Program-made: the position numbers and the translations under genes
DNA from: Viscum album
Taxonomy: Eukaryota; Streptophyta; Magnoliopsida; Santalales; Viscaceae
Direction: 5' to 3'
DNA: 64,000 nucleotides
Assembly: GCA_963277665.1 (NCBI GenBank)
Contig: OY728130.1
Location: 426,795,101-426,859,100 of the forward strand
In this document: positions 21,038-34,004 of the stretch, piece by piece
Layout: every line of letters starts with the position of its first letter
How positions within the stretch are numbered: position 1 is the stretch's first letter
Notes under the pieces: generated by a model
Database searches by the model: none
Seen by the model: the letters and a program-made list of their open reading frames with translations, nothing else
What the model was told of the DNA's origin: nothing

Positions 21038-23968
21038 TGTCATAGCCGGTCTACCCTGGGTTGTGTCCCGAACCAAGATCACCTAACACTATTCCCCTAC
21101 CTACCAAGGAAATACTGATTATTCCTAAATCTAAGCTCCATTATATATCTCAACCATCACCTCTAATAAAATTCTATCACAACCAAAATATTAAATATGA
21201 GGGAATAGTTAACAAGGTACCAAGGCATTCATTCCTCAAGATGAAAGAGAGATAATTACCCCTGGGTCCCGTCTCCAATAGCTCAGACATCATGGTGCTT
21301 CTGATCTCCTTGGAAACCAAAAATGAGTTTTATATATGTAGGGTGAAAATACATGTATACTCAGTAATGAAAATCCAATGTCACCTATGCACAAGCAGGA
21401 GAAGAATACTAATTACCCAATGATCAAACAACAGAAACTAAAAATCCCTTAACAAGGTATTCTATCCCTCCCAAACTCACCAAGTCATGATCACCAAATA
21501 ATGTAAGTCAAGTATAGTAAAGTCTTAATATTTTGGTACCCCACACAACTCCCCACTGGTTAACTGCTCATCCCTAACAACGAACATCCTAACGCTACCA
21601 CGCTCTTCCAGAAGCCCCACTGTCATAACCCACCTGCACACACCTAGGTCCCCAACCGCACACTTCTTTCCCACTAAAAACTTGGCCACTACCACACCAC
21701 AATCCAGATCACATACCCCTGGACACCACATATACCCCACCCTACCCAAACACCAGGGCCTAATCCTTGTGACACATGGGAAAAAAAAACCTCCCACACA
21801 ACCAGTACATTTGTTATTGTAACAACCCTCAAACCATAACAGCCTACCCGAAGAGTATTGGGTTGTAAAATCCTAGAAGAGGGAGCACTGAAGAGACAAT
21901 AACCATCCATCCATCCTCCCACGGAGATGTCGGTAATGAAAAACTCCCCCAAATAAAAATGAGGGTGTTTAGCATATAGTGTTGGACACTGGTGGGGTGT
22001 GTATAGAAAACTCAAGGAACTACAAGTTTAAATATATAGGTAAACAAACACCTTTCCTGAACTATGGGTTTCAAAACTGGAGACCAGCCAACACAAACCA
22101 CCTTTGAAGCTACCCCTATATGCACTTATCAACATGAATGAAGGTATCTTCTGTAAGTATAAGTATACCACAACCAATTCATTTAACCTATCATCATTCT
22201 ATATTTATCAATTCATTCATTTATTTATCTCATACCTACCCAATAAAATAACAATCACAACATCTGTAATCGTTATTAGAAGGATAAAAGACAATAAAAA
22301 TATCTCATAAAAAACACATTGAAAAAGAACCAATTCATTCTTCCTCCACATTTAACACCCATTCATATTTTTACTTTACCAACATGATTCATCAATGTTA
22401 TCCCACATATTTCATCCTATTAAAACCAAGACCTACCGCCCCGCAACACAAAAACACCACACTCAGCACACTCATAAACATGAATTAATGATATAGCCCT
22501 AACAAACTTCTCTGATACCCAACCACGACCCAGAACATGTCCCGATGCAGAATAAGTCCATCCATTCCACAATCAATCAATCTCTCAAATTGAGATACCA
22601 TCACAGCAGCGAAACTGCCACATACACATAGTCACACCCACAACCATAACACCACACTATCAGAACACACACAATGGACAAAACCCAGAAAACTATTCAC
22701 AAAAAAATCCACACCAAATCAAGAAGATACAATTTAGATTTTATCCACAATTCTCTATTATTTTACTTTCATAATTCATGAGGAATCAGAACAAAAATTT
22801 AATCCTGAGGCATCCATTTTATTTAACCAGATATACATGGTTAATATGAGTTTTTTTTACAGTAGTTTAAACAAAATAATAAGTATATAATATCATGGGT
22901 GAATAAGAAAAGTCCAACAACGCCCATTTTTTCCAGAAGAAGATATCCCAAATGATTCATGACATGGATCAAGGATAACATTTAAAACAAAGGGATCATC
23001 ATAATCTCAGTCCCACCCCCATTCATTTATTCCTTCTTATTATATTCCTTAAAACGATTTCATTAGTATTCACAAGGAGAAATGAGTAAACCAATCTCAC
23101 AAGATACCCAATTAAATAGATACAAAGGAAATATCTACTTGGAACAACAGGTGACAAAATCTCATCATTTCACCAAAATAAGGGGTGCACAGGTAGTAGA
23201 AAACACCAAAAAAACTGGATTGGTTGAAAAACACAGGCGAATAGCTCATCTGGGAAGAAATGTTCTTCGCGCACCAAGAGAAAAGAGAATATAAGACATC
23301 TGACTTAGAAAAATATGGAACAAATATCAATGGAATGTGAAATAGTTTCAAGGACATGAAGGTCAGATCATGGTCAAAACCACACGATTGGATTATTTCA
23401 AAGTCCCTTAGGGGTTAGGATATTAAATAAATATTTAATATCCTTTGAAACACCTTTAAAAACACCCAAACAAGGCTTTACGGTCAATTTACGTCAAATA
23501 AATCATTATAGGGGTGAAACAGTAAAATTTGGGTGAAACTAGGGAAAACTAAAAATTTGGGAAACTGTCAAAAGTGACTCACCACATGGCCAGTGACGGT
23601 TTCCCCATTTGGTGAGACACCACTTGGTGAGACAAATTTTGGTGGGTCACCATTCATTAAGCAACTGTTCAATGAGACAATGCTTGGTGAGCCACCGTTT
23701 GGTGAGCCACTGTTCAGTATCAGTATTCTATGAGCCACTATTTGGAGATCCAATGTTCGTTGACCCATCATTCAGTGTCACCATTTAGTGAGAAAACCTT
23801 AAGTTTCACCATTTTGCTAGACACTTCTCATTGAACCATCAGTTAGTGAGCCATCATTAAAATATATATTTTTGGAAAACTCATGAATTAAGCCATTGTT
23901 ACATCCATGAAAGGAAGAAACACTATATATTTACAATGGAATGGACCCGAGGGGTCTGAGTCATTAAA
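21038..23968 (-). repeat. 5' LTR of element B (right copy, about 2.93 kb)
   Basis: In plus coordinates it runs from TGTCATAGCC to TCATTAAA (complement of the sense start TGTAATGA with one or two changes). It aligns to 1381-4673, clearly so from about 21085 to the end. The sense TTACTGAGTATAC motif is at about 21354-21366. The frames of 90-108 codons at 21525-22015 have no counterpart in the other LTR. Confidence 0.75.
23590..23860 (-). repeat. 20-bp minisatellite in the right LTR of B
   Basis: About 13 diverged units of a GAGCCACC-ATTCAGTG-like 20-mer; the left LTR has about 17 at 4205-4565. Confidence 0.75.
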
Positions 23969-24890
23969 TGTTTTAAGAAAGAATATGCTCACTATTTATA
24001 ACTAATTTCTTCTAAGGTTATAGTATTCCCCAGATAATGATGGTTAATTCTCAATTTAACTTATACCTATATTTACTAATATCCCAAGGTTTCCATATAA
24101 AATATCCACCATTAAACTTTAGAAACAATAAAATAAGTTAAAAGATAATTTTAACAAGTGTTTTATCCACCAAAATGCATCACCATGCAGTGAACTAGTG
24201 GTATTTGTTTAGAAGAAAGATGAATCAATGGATTTTTTCAAAGAATATTTTTAACTCAACCAAAATAAAAGTAGAATAAAATTATCGTCTTCAAGATATT
24301 GATAAAATATTAAATCAACTTATATGCATTAAATTCTTATCAAATATACCTTTATTCAAGATATCATCAATTGAGTGTAGAAAAATGAGGATATTCCAAA
24401 GGCAATATTATAGGAAAGATATGAACATTATGGGTTTATGAAATTCTATTTAGACATACCAATTAACTCAATATTTTAATGGGTCTTATGAATAATGTAT
24501 TTAGGTTTTACTTATATCAATTTTTGGTATTCTATATAAAATATATTCCAATATATTCTAAAATTATGTAAGAACAAGAAGATCACTAAAGGAATATGTT
24601 GAATACCCAAAAGATGGATATAATATTTGGACAAATATCAAAATTTTAATTCTTTATTAAAAAATTATGTTTCTTGGGTTATGTTATAAAATTGAGGTTA
24701 TGTTTATAGATTCATTAATAACTATAGATATTAAGGAATGATCTAGGACAACCAATGTGACTGAAATCCAATGTTATCATTGTTTATCTAGATATTGTTG
24801 ATTCTTTTTTAGGAAATCATCATTACGATCAAATCCATTAACCCGGTTAATATATAAAGGAATACAGATCCACTACGAAAAATAATGTGT
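23969..24890 (+). pseudogene. Reverse transcriptase of element A, heavily decayed
   Basis: Just after B the + strand shows QFNLYLYLLISQGFH (compare EF-IDL-PGT-PIS), a VLSTKMHH..VN-WYLF stretch near 24160-24215 (F-RPS-SPW-APVLF), YRLQDIDKILNQL near 24285 ([13 protein letters not shown]), and KMRIFQRQYYRKDMNIMGL near 24390 (the EDIPKTAFRTRYGHYEF block). Later RT blocks down to 24890 are too eroded to place with certainty. Stops are frequent and the match is visible only as a series of spaced residues. Confidence 0.7.
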
Positions 24891-25330
24891 AGAAATGTTT
24901 ATGTATCTTAATGAAAGGTTTCTTAGTGTATAAGTTCTTGCATTATGTTTCAGTAGTGAGGGGTTTACAATTTATTATAATTCATTATTAAAAATCCTAG
25001 GATGAATCCTCATGAAAGATGATATAGTCATTTCATTGGCCTAATTCCATCTAAATACTCATGAAAAGAATTACCGATTTCATTATTTTGAATTAATAGT
25101 GGTGAATTATCATTGAAAATTTAGAAGCATTACATTTATGGTGAGATGTGTGATATATACGATGATCACAAGATCTTACAATATATATTCAAACAAAATA
25201 AGTTAAATATTAACCAAAGTAGATTATTATAACTAATAAAATATTATGATTTCTCAACACATTACCACCCTATAAAGAAAAAATAGGTGAATGATGCCCT
25301 AAGTACAAAATATATCATCACATTATCTAT
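24891..25330 (+). pseudogene. RNase H of element A, decayed
   Basis: The clearest piece is IYDDHKILQYIFKQNKLN at about 25157-25210, followed by LIKYYDFSTHYHP and VNDALSTK near 25240-25312. This is the TDHKSLKYIF-QKELN ... YHPGKANVVADALSRK block of gypsy RNase H. Only single stops interrupt this part. Confidence 0.8.
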
Positions 25331-26456
25331 GATAAGGACCAGAAAAGACCAATACTCATATATTTACTAAATATTAATATATACATGATATGGGATGGAG
25401 GAAATATTACATATCCCGTGTTTATTCAAAACCATCTATCCATGTAAATATTAATGATTCTGAGAAGGATGATGTACAACTAGAAAACAAGATATAGAAT
25501 ATTCCAGAGTTCAACTTTGTTAATTAATGTTTTATATAATTTTCAAATTTGATTTGTGTCCCATTTATAAAATAATTGAAGGAGGTGATTTTTTATTATG
25601 TACATAGCTCATCCTTCTTTATACAAACTAGATAAAAAAATTCTATAATGATTTTAAGAAAAACATATGATGGGATAACATAAAGTTGAAAATCAAGAAG
25701 CTTGTAAATCAACTCTTGGGTTTTAGTATTTTCATGAATAGTGATATAAAATTAAAGAGATACTGGAAAAATAATGTATACATATATAGAAATAGGTAAA
25801 CCTCAAAACTAATTTCATTATAGGACTCCCCATGACATCTAAATGTTATAATTATATATGGGTTCTAGTTGATCTTCATTCAAATTTTACACTTTTTTTC
25901 ATCCGAAAAGAATTATCACTTGATCAACACTTCAATATATAAATCAAATATGTGGTTAGAAATCATATAGTACTCATATATACTGTACCTGATCAAGATC
26001 GAAGGATTATGTAGATATTTAGGGAAAAAATTCAACGAGATTTGAAGGCTTAGATAAATTTTAAAAATTAATATCACTCTCTAATGGATGGTTAGTATGA
26101 AATAACAATTCATACTCTAGTGGACATGCAGATTTCTTGTTCAATATATTTCCAAGGATGTTGGGTTTAACAAGTACGCTTGGTAGAGCCACCATATAAA
26201 CATATTTTCCATTATAGAATTCATATGGAACAATATGTGTCTCAGTATAATAAAAAATTCAAGACTCCAATATGCTGGGATAAAGTTGAGGAATGATAGA
26301 AGATAAGGCCAGAACCTATCCAAGAAATTATAGAGATTTCAAGAACAATTTAGTGACATATAAAAGATAGGAAAAGTCAGTAGACATGATGTGTTTATAA
26401 TTGGTGAATAGATCTACAATATTAATTTTTTTATTGTGTTTTTCTATTAATATATA
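25331..26456 (+). pseudogene. Integrase core of element A, decayed
   Basis: A VPDQDRRIM stretch near 25990 corresponds to SDRDPRF. HTLVDMQ-SCS near 26110-26140 matches the TLEDMLRAC region. VEPPYKH..IHMEQYVS..YNKKFKTPICWDKVEE at about 26188-26293 (cited in parts) matches the NNSYHSSI...LYGR-CRSPLCWDEVGE block. The zinc-binding end (25331-25750) was not recognised. Confidence 0.7.
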
Positions 26457-26860
26457 TATGAAAATGTTTTGAGATTTGGCATCAAAGGTATGGTGACACT
26501 TTGTTACATTAGTCTTTTTCAGATCTTTGATCATGTCACGGTCATAGATTATCTCTTAGTGCTCCCTCCGCACCTCTCCAAAGTGCACAATATATTCTAT
26601 GTATCATTTTTCAGGATGTATACAATACATACATCAGATTTACTAAACTCAAAATCTGTTCAACTAGAACATGATATCACCCACTAAGAACAACCTATGG
26701 AGATGTTGGATCAAAGAGACAGGGTTTTAAGGAAAAAAACCACCCATATAGTAAAGGTTCTATGGTGGAACCGTAATATTGAGGAAGCTTTGTGGGGTGC
26801 TAAATATTTAATTTGGAAAATTTATCCACATAGGTTTTCCACTTTGTAATAAAATGTCAT
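26457..26860 (+). pseudogene. Integrase C-terminus and chromodomain-like tail of element A
   Basis: An open stretch at 26469-26687 begins MRFGIKGM and holds LPPHLSKVHNIFYVSFFRMY, matching the LPPxLSxVHNVFHVSxLRKY block. After one stop the frame continues with a DQRDRVLRKK part and the tail VKVLWWNRNIEEALW, then YPHRF near 26830. The tail ends in the normal place, about 30 bases before the polypurine tract. In sequence it resembles the tail of element E (40762-41273). Confidence 0.85.
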
Positions 26861-26871
26861 GGATGAAATTG

Positions 26872-26888
26872 GTTTAAGGGAGGTATAA
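26872..26888 (+). other. Polypurine tract of element A
   Basis: TTTAAGGGAGGTATAA precedes TATAACAAATG, a plausible decayed LTR start (TGTAAC). It follows the end of pol by about 30 bases. Confidence 0.6.
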
Positions 26889-29800
26889 TATAACAAATGA
26901 AATTATAGACCCCATAAAACTAATGTTCCATTTTATATCCTACATCACACCAGACCAAATTTAAAGGTATCTAAAAATATTATAATAACAATATTATTAA
27001 ATCAATAATACACCCAAATATGGTAATCAAATATAATTTAATAATTATTGAAGTTAAATAATCAATATGAGTTAATGTTGATAAATTCTATATTCAATGA
27101 AAGTCATTTTATTTATATTATGTATTTTATTTTAATAGTGAGAATTAATTTTTTTATTATAAATATGATAAATTTAAATTCATTTCTTAGTTAAAACATC
27201 AAAATTTTTTTAGTATTATTTTTTTATTTTTTTATGAAAATATTATATTTAGTAAAAAAATATGATATTTACAAAAAATTATAATTTATTTGATTTTATC
27301 ATTATGTAACCATATACTATAAGTTTAAAATATATTATGTAATAAATTTTTTTAAGGAATTTAATTATTTTCTTTAAAAAATTACTTCTTCCTATAAAGC
27401 CAACTTCAATCATTTTCAGAATGAAATCAAAATGTTAGTTTAATAAAAATCTTTTTCGTTCCTTTTTAGAGTAGTTATATTCAAGGAGAGATTTAGTTTT
27501 ATATTTACATGAATTCTTAATTAATTTTTATTTTTTCATAAAAAATAATTTATGTCATGTTAATTAATAATTTTAATAATTATGAATTACACATGAATTT
27601 TATGATTAAGAATTAAATTTTCTTAAAAACATATACCTGATAGAGAGTTTATTCTCAAATTTAGTTTTGACGTCCATAGAAATTATATTAGAAAAAATGA
27701 TTTTAAAACATGAAATCATAAAGACCATATCTTTTTAATGGATATTTCTAAATATTTTTCAAAAAACTTAGTTATCTTGGATTTAAATTAATTTCCAAAG
27801 TAAATTTCAATTTGAGTAAGAGTTCAAACGTTAACAAAACATTCCATAAAACACTCAAAATTTAATCCAAAATGTGTTATTAAGGATATTATAGTCTTTA
27901 ACTCACTATAAACTCTTATTTTTTCATTTTGTATCGATTTTCCCTTGAATAATAGATTTACATTATTGAAAAGTTAAGGGTGACTTTCAAAACAACCTTC
28001 TTTTCACTTATAATAAAGTAATATCCCAACCAATTCAAGACTCACATTACCTTTGAATTTATCTTTAATAAAGTATTTTCTTCCTATAATCCACTCACAT
28101 TTACATAAAATTTTGGTGATAGTTACTTTAATTAACCCCTTCATCCCTATAATTGTTTCCAATAGAAAACTCATGCTTCAAACATGACTTTTATTTTATC
28201 TTAACATTTATTTTACTCTAATATTTAATAAATCACTTCTAAGCATATTAAAAATAAAAAAAATTATAATTATAACAAAAAATAATTATATTAATTTAAA
28301 ATAACTTATTTACTCATTTCTATCTGCTTATAATATCTAATGAACATTAACCCCGCATTGTGTGGACTACCACCGCCTCGAAGTAATGTTTTTATTTGAA
28401 TTTGATTTAATTTAATTTTGGAAATGAATTAAAAATTGATTCACCAACATTGGAAAATGAAATAATAAAATTAATCTTATATTATATCTATATTATAGAC
28501 TTCCATAATGATACTCACCCAACGAGATATAGTATTCTCATATTTGGTTGTTTTGACAACCAATATGAATAAATGATATAAACATCTATCATGGATGACT
28601 ATTAGAACATAAATACTAGTATTATTATAATATAATGAAAATTTAAATTTTTTTTGGTTATTTAAGGTTGATATTCGATGTTTACATTGTAATTTAAATA
28701 TCATCATTGATCACCAAAATTATAAAGATAACCTTCCGTTGATTCAAATTTCACAAAAGAATACATTGTAAAAATATAATAAATAAATATGATATAAAGA
28801 TAAATTTTCCATATTAAATTGAATATAGAATAATATAATTCTCAAGATTGTATATAATTATCTTAATTTGGTTATTATGGAATTGTTTCATGTGAATAGA
28901 TTGAATATGGATCTTATTAAGGGGTACATCTCAAATTTTCCTTCATTGACACACAATTTCAATTACGAACCTAATTTCATATAAACGAAGTGTATAATTC
29001 CTAGGGGATATATAATTTAATAAAATATATTTATTCATGGTATTTTAAATTCATCATAAATAACTCCATTTTCAATTATGTTTTATTAGAATGTTTCTTA
29101 AGCATCAAGAGTTTTTTTTCTTTATTTTTCTTCATTCATGCATGTTTTATTGTTGTGTACAACTTTCTTATTTCTACAGTGTCTATAAAACCATTGAATT
29201 TATTTTGGAATAATAATTTATTTAGTTCCTAGGATTTATATATCCATTTTTTATTCAATATTCCAATGAATTTGATTCATAAACGTACTAAATCTATAAG
29301 GGTTTGGATAACTCAATAACCTTTCATTGTTTAATATTCATATTTATTGAAACTTACTCTTATTGGATGGATCTAATAAACCCAATGAATACATTATGAT
29401 ATAAACCCTCCTTATTTTTGGTGGAATTATGTTTTACATACATTTTTTCTCCTATAATAACTCCACTCATAAAATGTGAGATTACAAAGAATAATTTTCA
29501 TATTTCTTAATGATCATTTCTTTTCCATGTACTTATTATACCATTCCCCAATGTTTTCATTTTTATTGGTATTTTATTTGTTTTAAGACATATTGTCCTT
29601 ATATTTATTTTTACTTAAGATCATATATTTTACCGTCTAACCCACATATTATTATATAAAAAAATGATTATTTAATGATTATTTATTTCCAAATATAATT
29701 TTTAAAAAATATATTTTATGATTTATGAATTTTTTGGGAAATTATTTTAAACATTGTTATAAAAACAATTTAAAAGTATTTTAAAAAAGTTTATTTTCAT

Positions 29801-30715
29801 AATCATTTTATGCCAATTTTTTTACATGTCTCTAAAATATATACCCCCAATGAAGTAATGATTCATGATTATCTTTATATGTTCTAATTAAATTCATTTC
29901 ATTTGGGGGAACAAATTTTGGTGTCAATTTATTTTATTTTTGAATATATTTTATGAGATACAATAAGATAATGTCGTGAAACCCATTTTTATTTCTATTT
30001 AATATTTTATGATGCGATTATTGTATTTCAAGTGAATTTTTTTATCAATTTTGAGAAGGGTGGTACCTATAGCTACCTCCAATTCATTGGGTAAAATATT
30101 ATATCTCATTATATAGAAACAATATTTTAACAGGATAGTGAGTAGCTAGGTTCCTAAATGTTTATGTGTGATAGAATTTAACTCTACACACAATTTTATA
30201 TATAAACTGTTCGACAGGTAGACATATCCATAATGATAAGAGATCACATGGGTATGATTGTGCCAATTTATTTCCTTTATTCCATGGCTCATGTTATATA
30301 ATTAATGTTTTATTTTCTCATTCCATGGTAATAGTGTTATAATTTTAAATGATATGTCTGTCATTTACGCCAATGGTTAATAATTATTTATTTTTATTCT
30401 ATTGAATCAAATATTTTAACATATATATGACTTCCCAATGATTTGTAATTTAATACTATGGCCCTTGATATTTTATCACATACTAATCATTTGAGATGAC
30501 CCCTTATTATGTTTTGTAATGCCTATGATTTGAAAGAGATTATATCACATGTAATGTAAAATAGGGGGTTTTTTATGGAAAAAACATTAAAATTTTATAT
30601 ATAAGTGTTTAATATTTATAAAATAAAATACACTTATCCATTAGGTACTTGGATTGTGAATCTAATAATGAGATATTTTAATTAAACCATAGAATCAGAA
30701 TTTTATTTGGGTATA
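26889..30715 (+). repeat. 3' LTR of element A (about 3.8 kb)
   Basis: It starts after the polypurine tract. Its last 1.05 kb aligns to 1-1092, which gives the end near 30715. The stretch 27.0-29.6 kb is AT-rich and has no partner in the window, because the matching part of the 5' LTR lies upstream. The ATAGTGAGTAGCT motif is at 30135-30147. The exact end is uncertain by perhaps 20 bases. Confidence 0.6.
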
Positions 30716-31925
30716 TTTAGATAGGGTCACTATAACAGTGATATTTTATTTCATAACTCAGAAGGGATAAATCCTTCCATGATCATTCAATTAACATATT
30801 ACTATTTAGGATTCCCTTACCACAATATATTTATATTTTATAATATATTTCATCATTTTTATCTGGAATGTAATTAATTGATTCATGATATATATTAATA
30901 ATAATATCATATCTAAGGACCATTACAAATTCTCATATATCATAATTTTCATCGACACATAGTACATGGAATTCATTTCGGTAGGGTTTTCCACACGATT
31001 GAATACTCTTAGTGATCACTAAATGAAAAAAATAAAAACAAAAAGTTTCAATATTTTTGAGCCACTAGAATAGAATAATGAAGTATCAATTGTGTCTTAT
31101 CATATAGATGTATCTTATACATAAGATAATCCCTAAAATTATTTGTCATCACATACCCTAGTTTTCATACAATCACTAATTTATATAACCCATAGATATA
31201 AAAAATATTGAAAAATAATTGTTACATATATAATACAAAAGATTAAAAAATTATTATATAATAAAAAAATATGTATATATCAAACTAAATAAATCGTGTC
31301 TGTTAATTAGAAGTACATAATGAAGATTGGATGTAGAGAATATACACTAAAAACATTCTAATGAAATATAATTTTTATTGTCACATAATATGTTATATAA
31401 TTCTTTTTAAACCCTAATTGATTCATTAATGATGATGTATGGATTAATAGTTTTTTAAAATAGAATGAATATAAAATGTTAGATAAAATAAATGCTTATA
31501 TTAACCTGGAGTTAGGGTTTTAAAATTATAGTGGTAATGGTGTAATTATTTAATACCATTTATAATTATAATTGATAATTAATGTGTTATAATGTTTAAT
31601 TAAACATGATAATGTATCTAAATGATTTTAGTAGATATTATTTACTAAAAAAACATGTTAATTGTTTGGATAAATTTATATTAGGAAGATTCTTATTTTT
31701 ACTATGTATGAGATGATGTATATAATTTTTAAGAAAATTAAAAATATAATTAAATATATATTATATTTATTGAATCCATGTGTCAGGATTGAGAAATTAA
31801 ATATTCTAAAGGATACAAAATTTTGAAGAAATTATGTAATAATATTACTAATTGTTTTTAGTTAAAAAGTTAAATTTACGAAAATAATAATTTCAAATAA
31901 ATTTATATGAATGTAAGAAATTGAT
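30716..31925. other. AT-rich DNA between A and D, nothing recognised
   Basis: About 1.2 kb contains only short chance frames. No coding, RNA or LTR landmark was seen. Confidence 0.5.
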
Positions 31926-31930
31926 GTATA
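31926..31930. repeat. Target-site duplication of solo LTR D, left (GTATA)
   Basis: GTATA at 31926-31930 and at 35627-35631 flank D exactly. Confidence 0.9.
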
Positions 31931-32814
31931 TGTCACGACCCTTCCTCAGGGCCCGTGGCATGACTACCACAAGCCCGCCTTCCATAGGACAGATGCTGGA
32001 GACTAGAACCAAGGCATAAATATCGATAACTAGGAAGGCATTGCCTTTATAAAAGTTACAAAACACCACAGAGTACAAGCGGAAGTAAAACACTAAGTAC
32101 AAAAAGGAAGCATTGAAAAGTAAATGGGCCTGAATAAAAACCCAATAGAAAGTACATCTACAACTGAAAGAATGTAAAATAAAGACAAGCAGGTGGAAGA
32201 AGATAGAAGCAGCTCCTGGGTCGTCCTCCTCAGATACTACCTGAAGGGTAGGGACAGATATCACAGCTCCTGGATCGTCCACCACGGATCCTACCTGAAG
32301 GGTAGGTACAGATAGCCTCCATAACGCTCTCACCCGTTAACCTCCTCCTAGTGTCACCTCGTCGTGAAGTCCACCACCGGATACTGTCTCGTCGTGAGGT
32401 CCACCTCCGGGTACCATCCAGTCCTCGAACACTTGGCCTCTGTCTGCGTTGCCCATCATCTGCAACCAACACAACGAGGTACGGGCATATCCCGTGTAGG
32501 GGTGATTATAACGATACTCAGTAGGGACCCCAAGACCCTCAAGGTCTCACTAAATACAACAAGGATAACCACAAGGAAGATATCAACAGATAAACTCTAC
32601 TTAGGTATATTCCCATACATATATCCAAGTTATCATGTAACCCATCTCAATCATGAGGAAACACAAAGATTATGAAACCAACGGATAACCACTACCTAGG
32701 TATATGCCCATACATATACCGAAGTTATCAAGTGAACCATCTCAATCATGAGGTAAACAAAATGGTCATAGACTCACCTCAACCAGGATTTTATTCATGA
32801 TGTCTAAACCATGA

Positions 32815-33195
32815 CTGCAGGAGAACTCCTCCTCTATCGAGTACAGTGGGCCCTCCGCTATAACCAAGCGCACCCCACTAACCTTAGACTACTGTAGTAC
32901 TCCACCTGTCGAGTACTACGGGCCTAATTCTATAACCAAGCGCTTCCCACCATGGGCCTGCCGCTACAACCAAGCGCTCCCCCTCATAGGCTTCATAGGT
33001 ACTCCTTCTGTTGAGTACCGCGCGTCTGCTGCTACAACTAAGTGCTCCTCCGCCGTGGGTCTACCTCTACATCCAAGCGCTCCCCCTCAGAGCCTCCATA
33101 GGTACTTCTTCTATTTAGTACCACAGGTCTGCTACTACAACCAAGCGCTCCTCTGTCGTGGGTCTTCCGTTATAACCAAGCGCTCCCCACAGGGC
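32815..33195 (-). repeat. Minisatellite with AACCAAGCGCTCC units in D
   Basis: The motif CTACAACCAAGCGCTCC or a close variant occurs about eight times. It alternates with GAGTAC(T/C)..GGGCCT and with TCATAGGTACT spacers, giving a mixed 30- and 90-base period. It sits where C has its GTGGGTCCGAC array. Confidence 0.8.
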
Positions 33196-33982
33196 TATCC
33201 GAAACACACCGAGACGATAGATCACCAGTCGTCATGTCTCAGCTAGCTACTAGGTCTCAGCACTCTTCTAGCTCGTCACCGGGAGGGTCCGCTGCACGAG
33301 ATACTAGTTGATAATCCAAATATCACAAGGTCACACAATGAATTATCTCAAAGGGCTGCCTCATCATAGGGGTCTCAACACAACAGATGACACGTCAGTT
33401 GGACGCCCGGTCTATGAGTTACTAGCCTTTTCGTCCCAGGGGCCTGGTTGGTTTCATGTGCGAACCAACCCGGCCATATCTCGACTGTACCCCGAAATCT
33501 CATAGGGTATGCTCATAGGGACCGTTTCTCAACGTGATCACCAATGCCGCTAACGGTTCGTCAAACGGACGTCCGGTCTGAAAGTTATCAGCTTTTCCGT
33601 TTGAGGGGCCCGATTGAATTTCAGGTACAATCCAACCCGGCCATTATCCAACTGCATACAAAACTCAGGCGAAGCATGCCAAAAGTTTCGTCTCATCAAT
33701 AGTAATCCAAAAAAGTCTATGGCACGTCAATCGGACATCCGGAGCTCGAGATATAAGCGTTTCCGCTCTAAAGGCACGGTTGGTTTCGTATCCAAACCAA
33801 CCCGGCCGTACTCAAAGTTCTCCAAAATCTTGAGTGTAATATACCGAAACGACCGTCTCGATCCCAGGATCACATCGCAAATGACAGTGCATCGATCGGG
33901 GGACCATAACCCATGATATGGGCCTTTAAAAGAAACCTCCCCGAGAATAGGGGGTTCGGGCCCGGACCGACCCGGCCCGAGA

Positions 33983-34004
33983 CCCCCCCCCCCCCCCCCC
34001 CCCC
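33983..34004. repeat. Run of 22 C in the CpG-rich block of D
   Basis: A homopolymer inside GGCCCGAGA...TGGGTCGG. On the sense strand of D it is a G run. Length in such runs is easily misread by sequencing. Confidence 0.85.

Larger units (their letters stand above)
1381..23968 (-). mobile_element. Element B: decayed Ty3/gypsy retrotransposon nested in A
   Basis: B lies on the - strand: 5' LTR 21038-23968, gag about 19800-20990, protease about 19545-19736, RT split between 18767-19090 and 7300-7518, RNase H and integrase from 7300 down to about 5150, and 3' LTR about 1381-4673. Sense-strand LTRs begin TGTAATGACCCAGACCCC in the left copy. Element C splits the RT. Reading the two RT halves across C restores the expected motif order, which shows that B was there first. 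Many stops and indels make it dead. No convincing target-site duplication was found, because the outer left edge is too diverged. Confidence 0.8.
1..30715 (+). mobile_element. Element A: ancient Ty3/gypsy LTR retrotransposon (outermost, starts before window)
   Basis: This is the outer element of a three-level nest. Its 5' LTR end (1-1092) matches about 29.66-30.72 kb in the same orientation, and between them lie a primer-binding site, RT, RNase H, integrase and a chromodomain-like tail, all on the + strand. Element B interrupts it from about 1381 to 23968. The coding parts carry stops every few codons but keep the gypsy motif order, so it is a very old copy. Its 3' LTR is about 3.8 kb, so the missing part of the 5' LTR would lie about 2.7 kb upstream of the window. 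Both LTR ends are approximate and I found no target-site duplication. The gypsy assignment is solid; the chromovirus lineage is inferred from the C-terminal tail. Confidence 0.75.

Noticed and set aside
23969..23973. TGTTT as target-site duplication of B
   Set aside because: No matching five bases stand next to the estimated left edge (about 1376-1380), and that edge is itself uncertain.
32815..33195. Regular repeats and spacers that might suggest a CRISPR array
   Set aside because: The setting is a plant LTR, units are diverged with mixed 30/90 periods, and spacers are themselves repeated.
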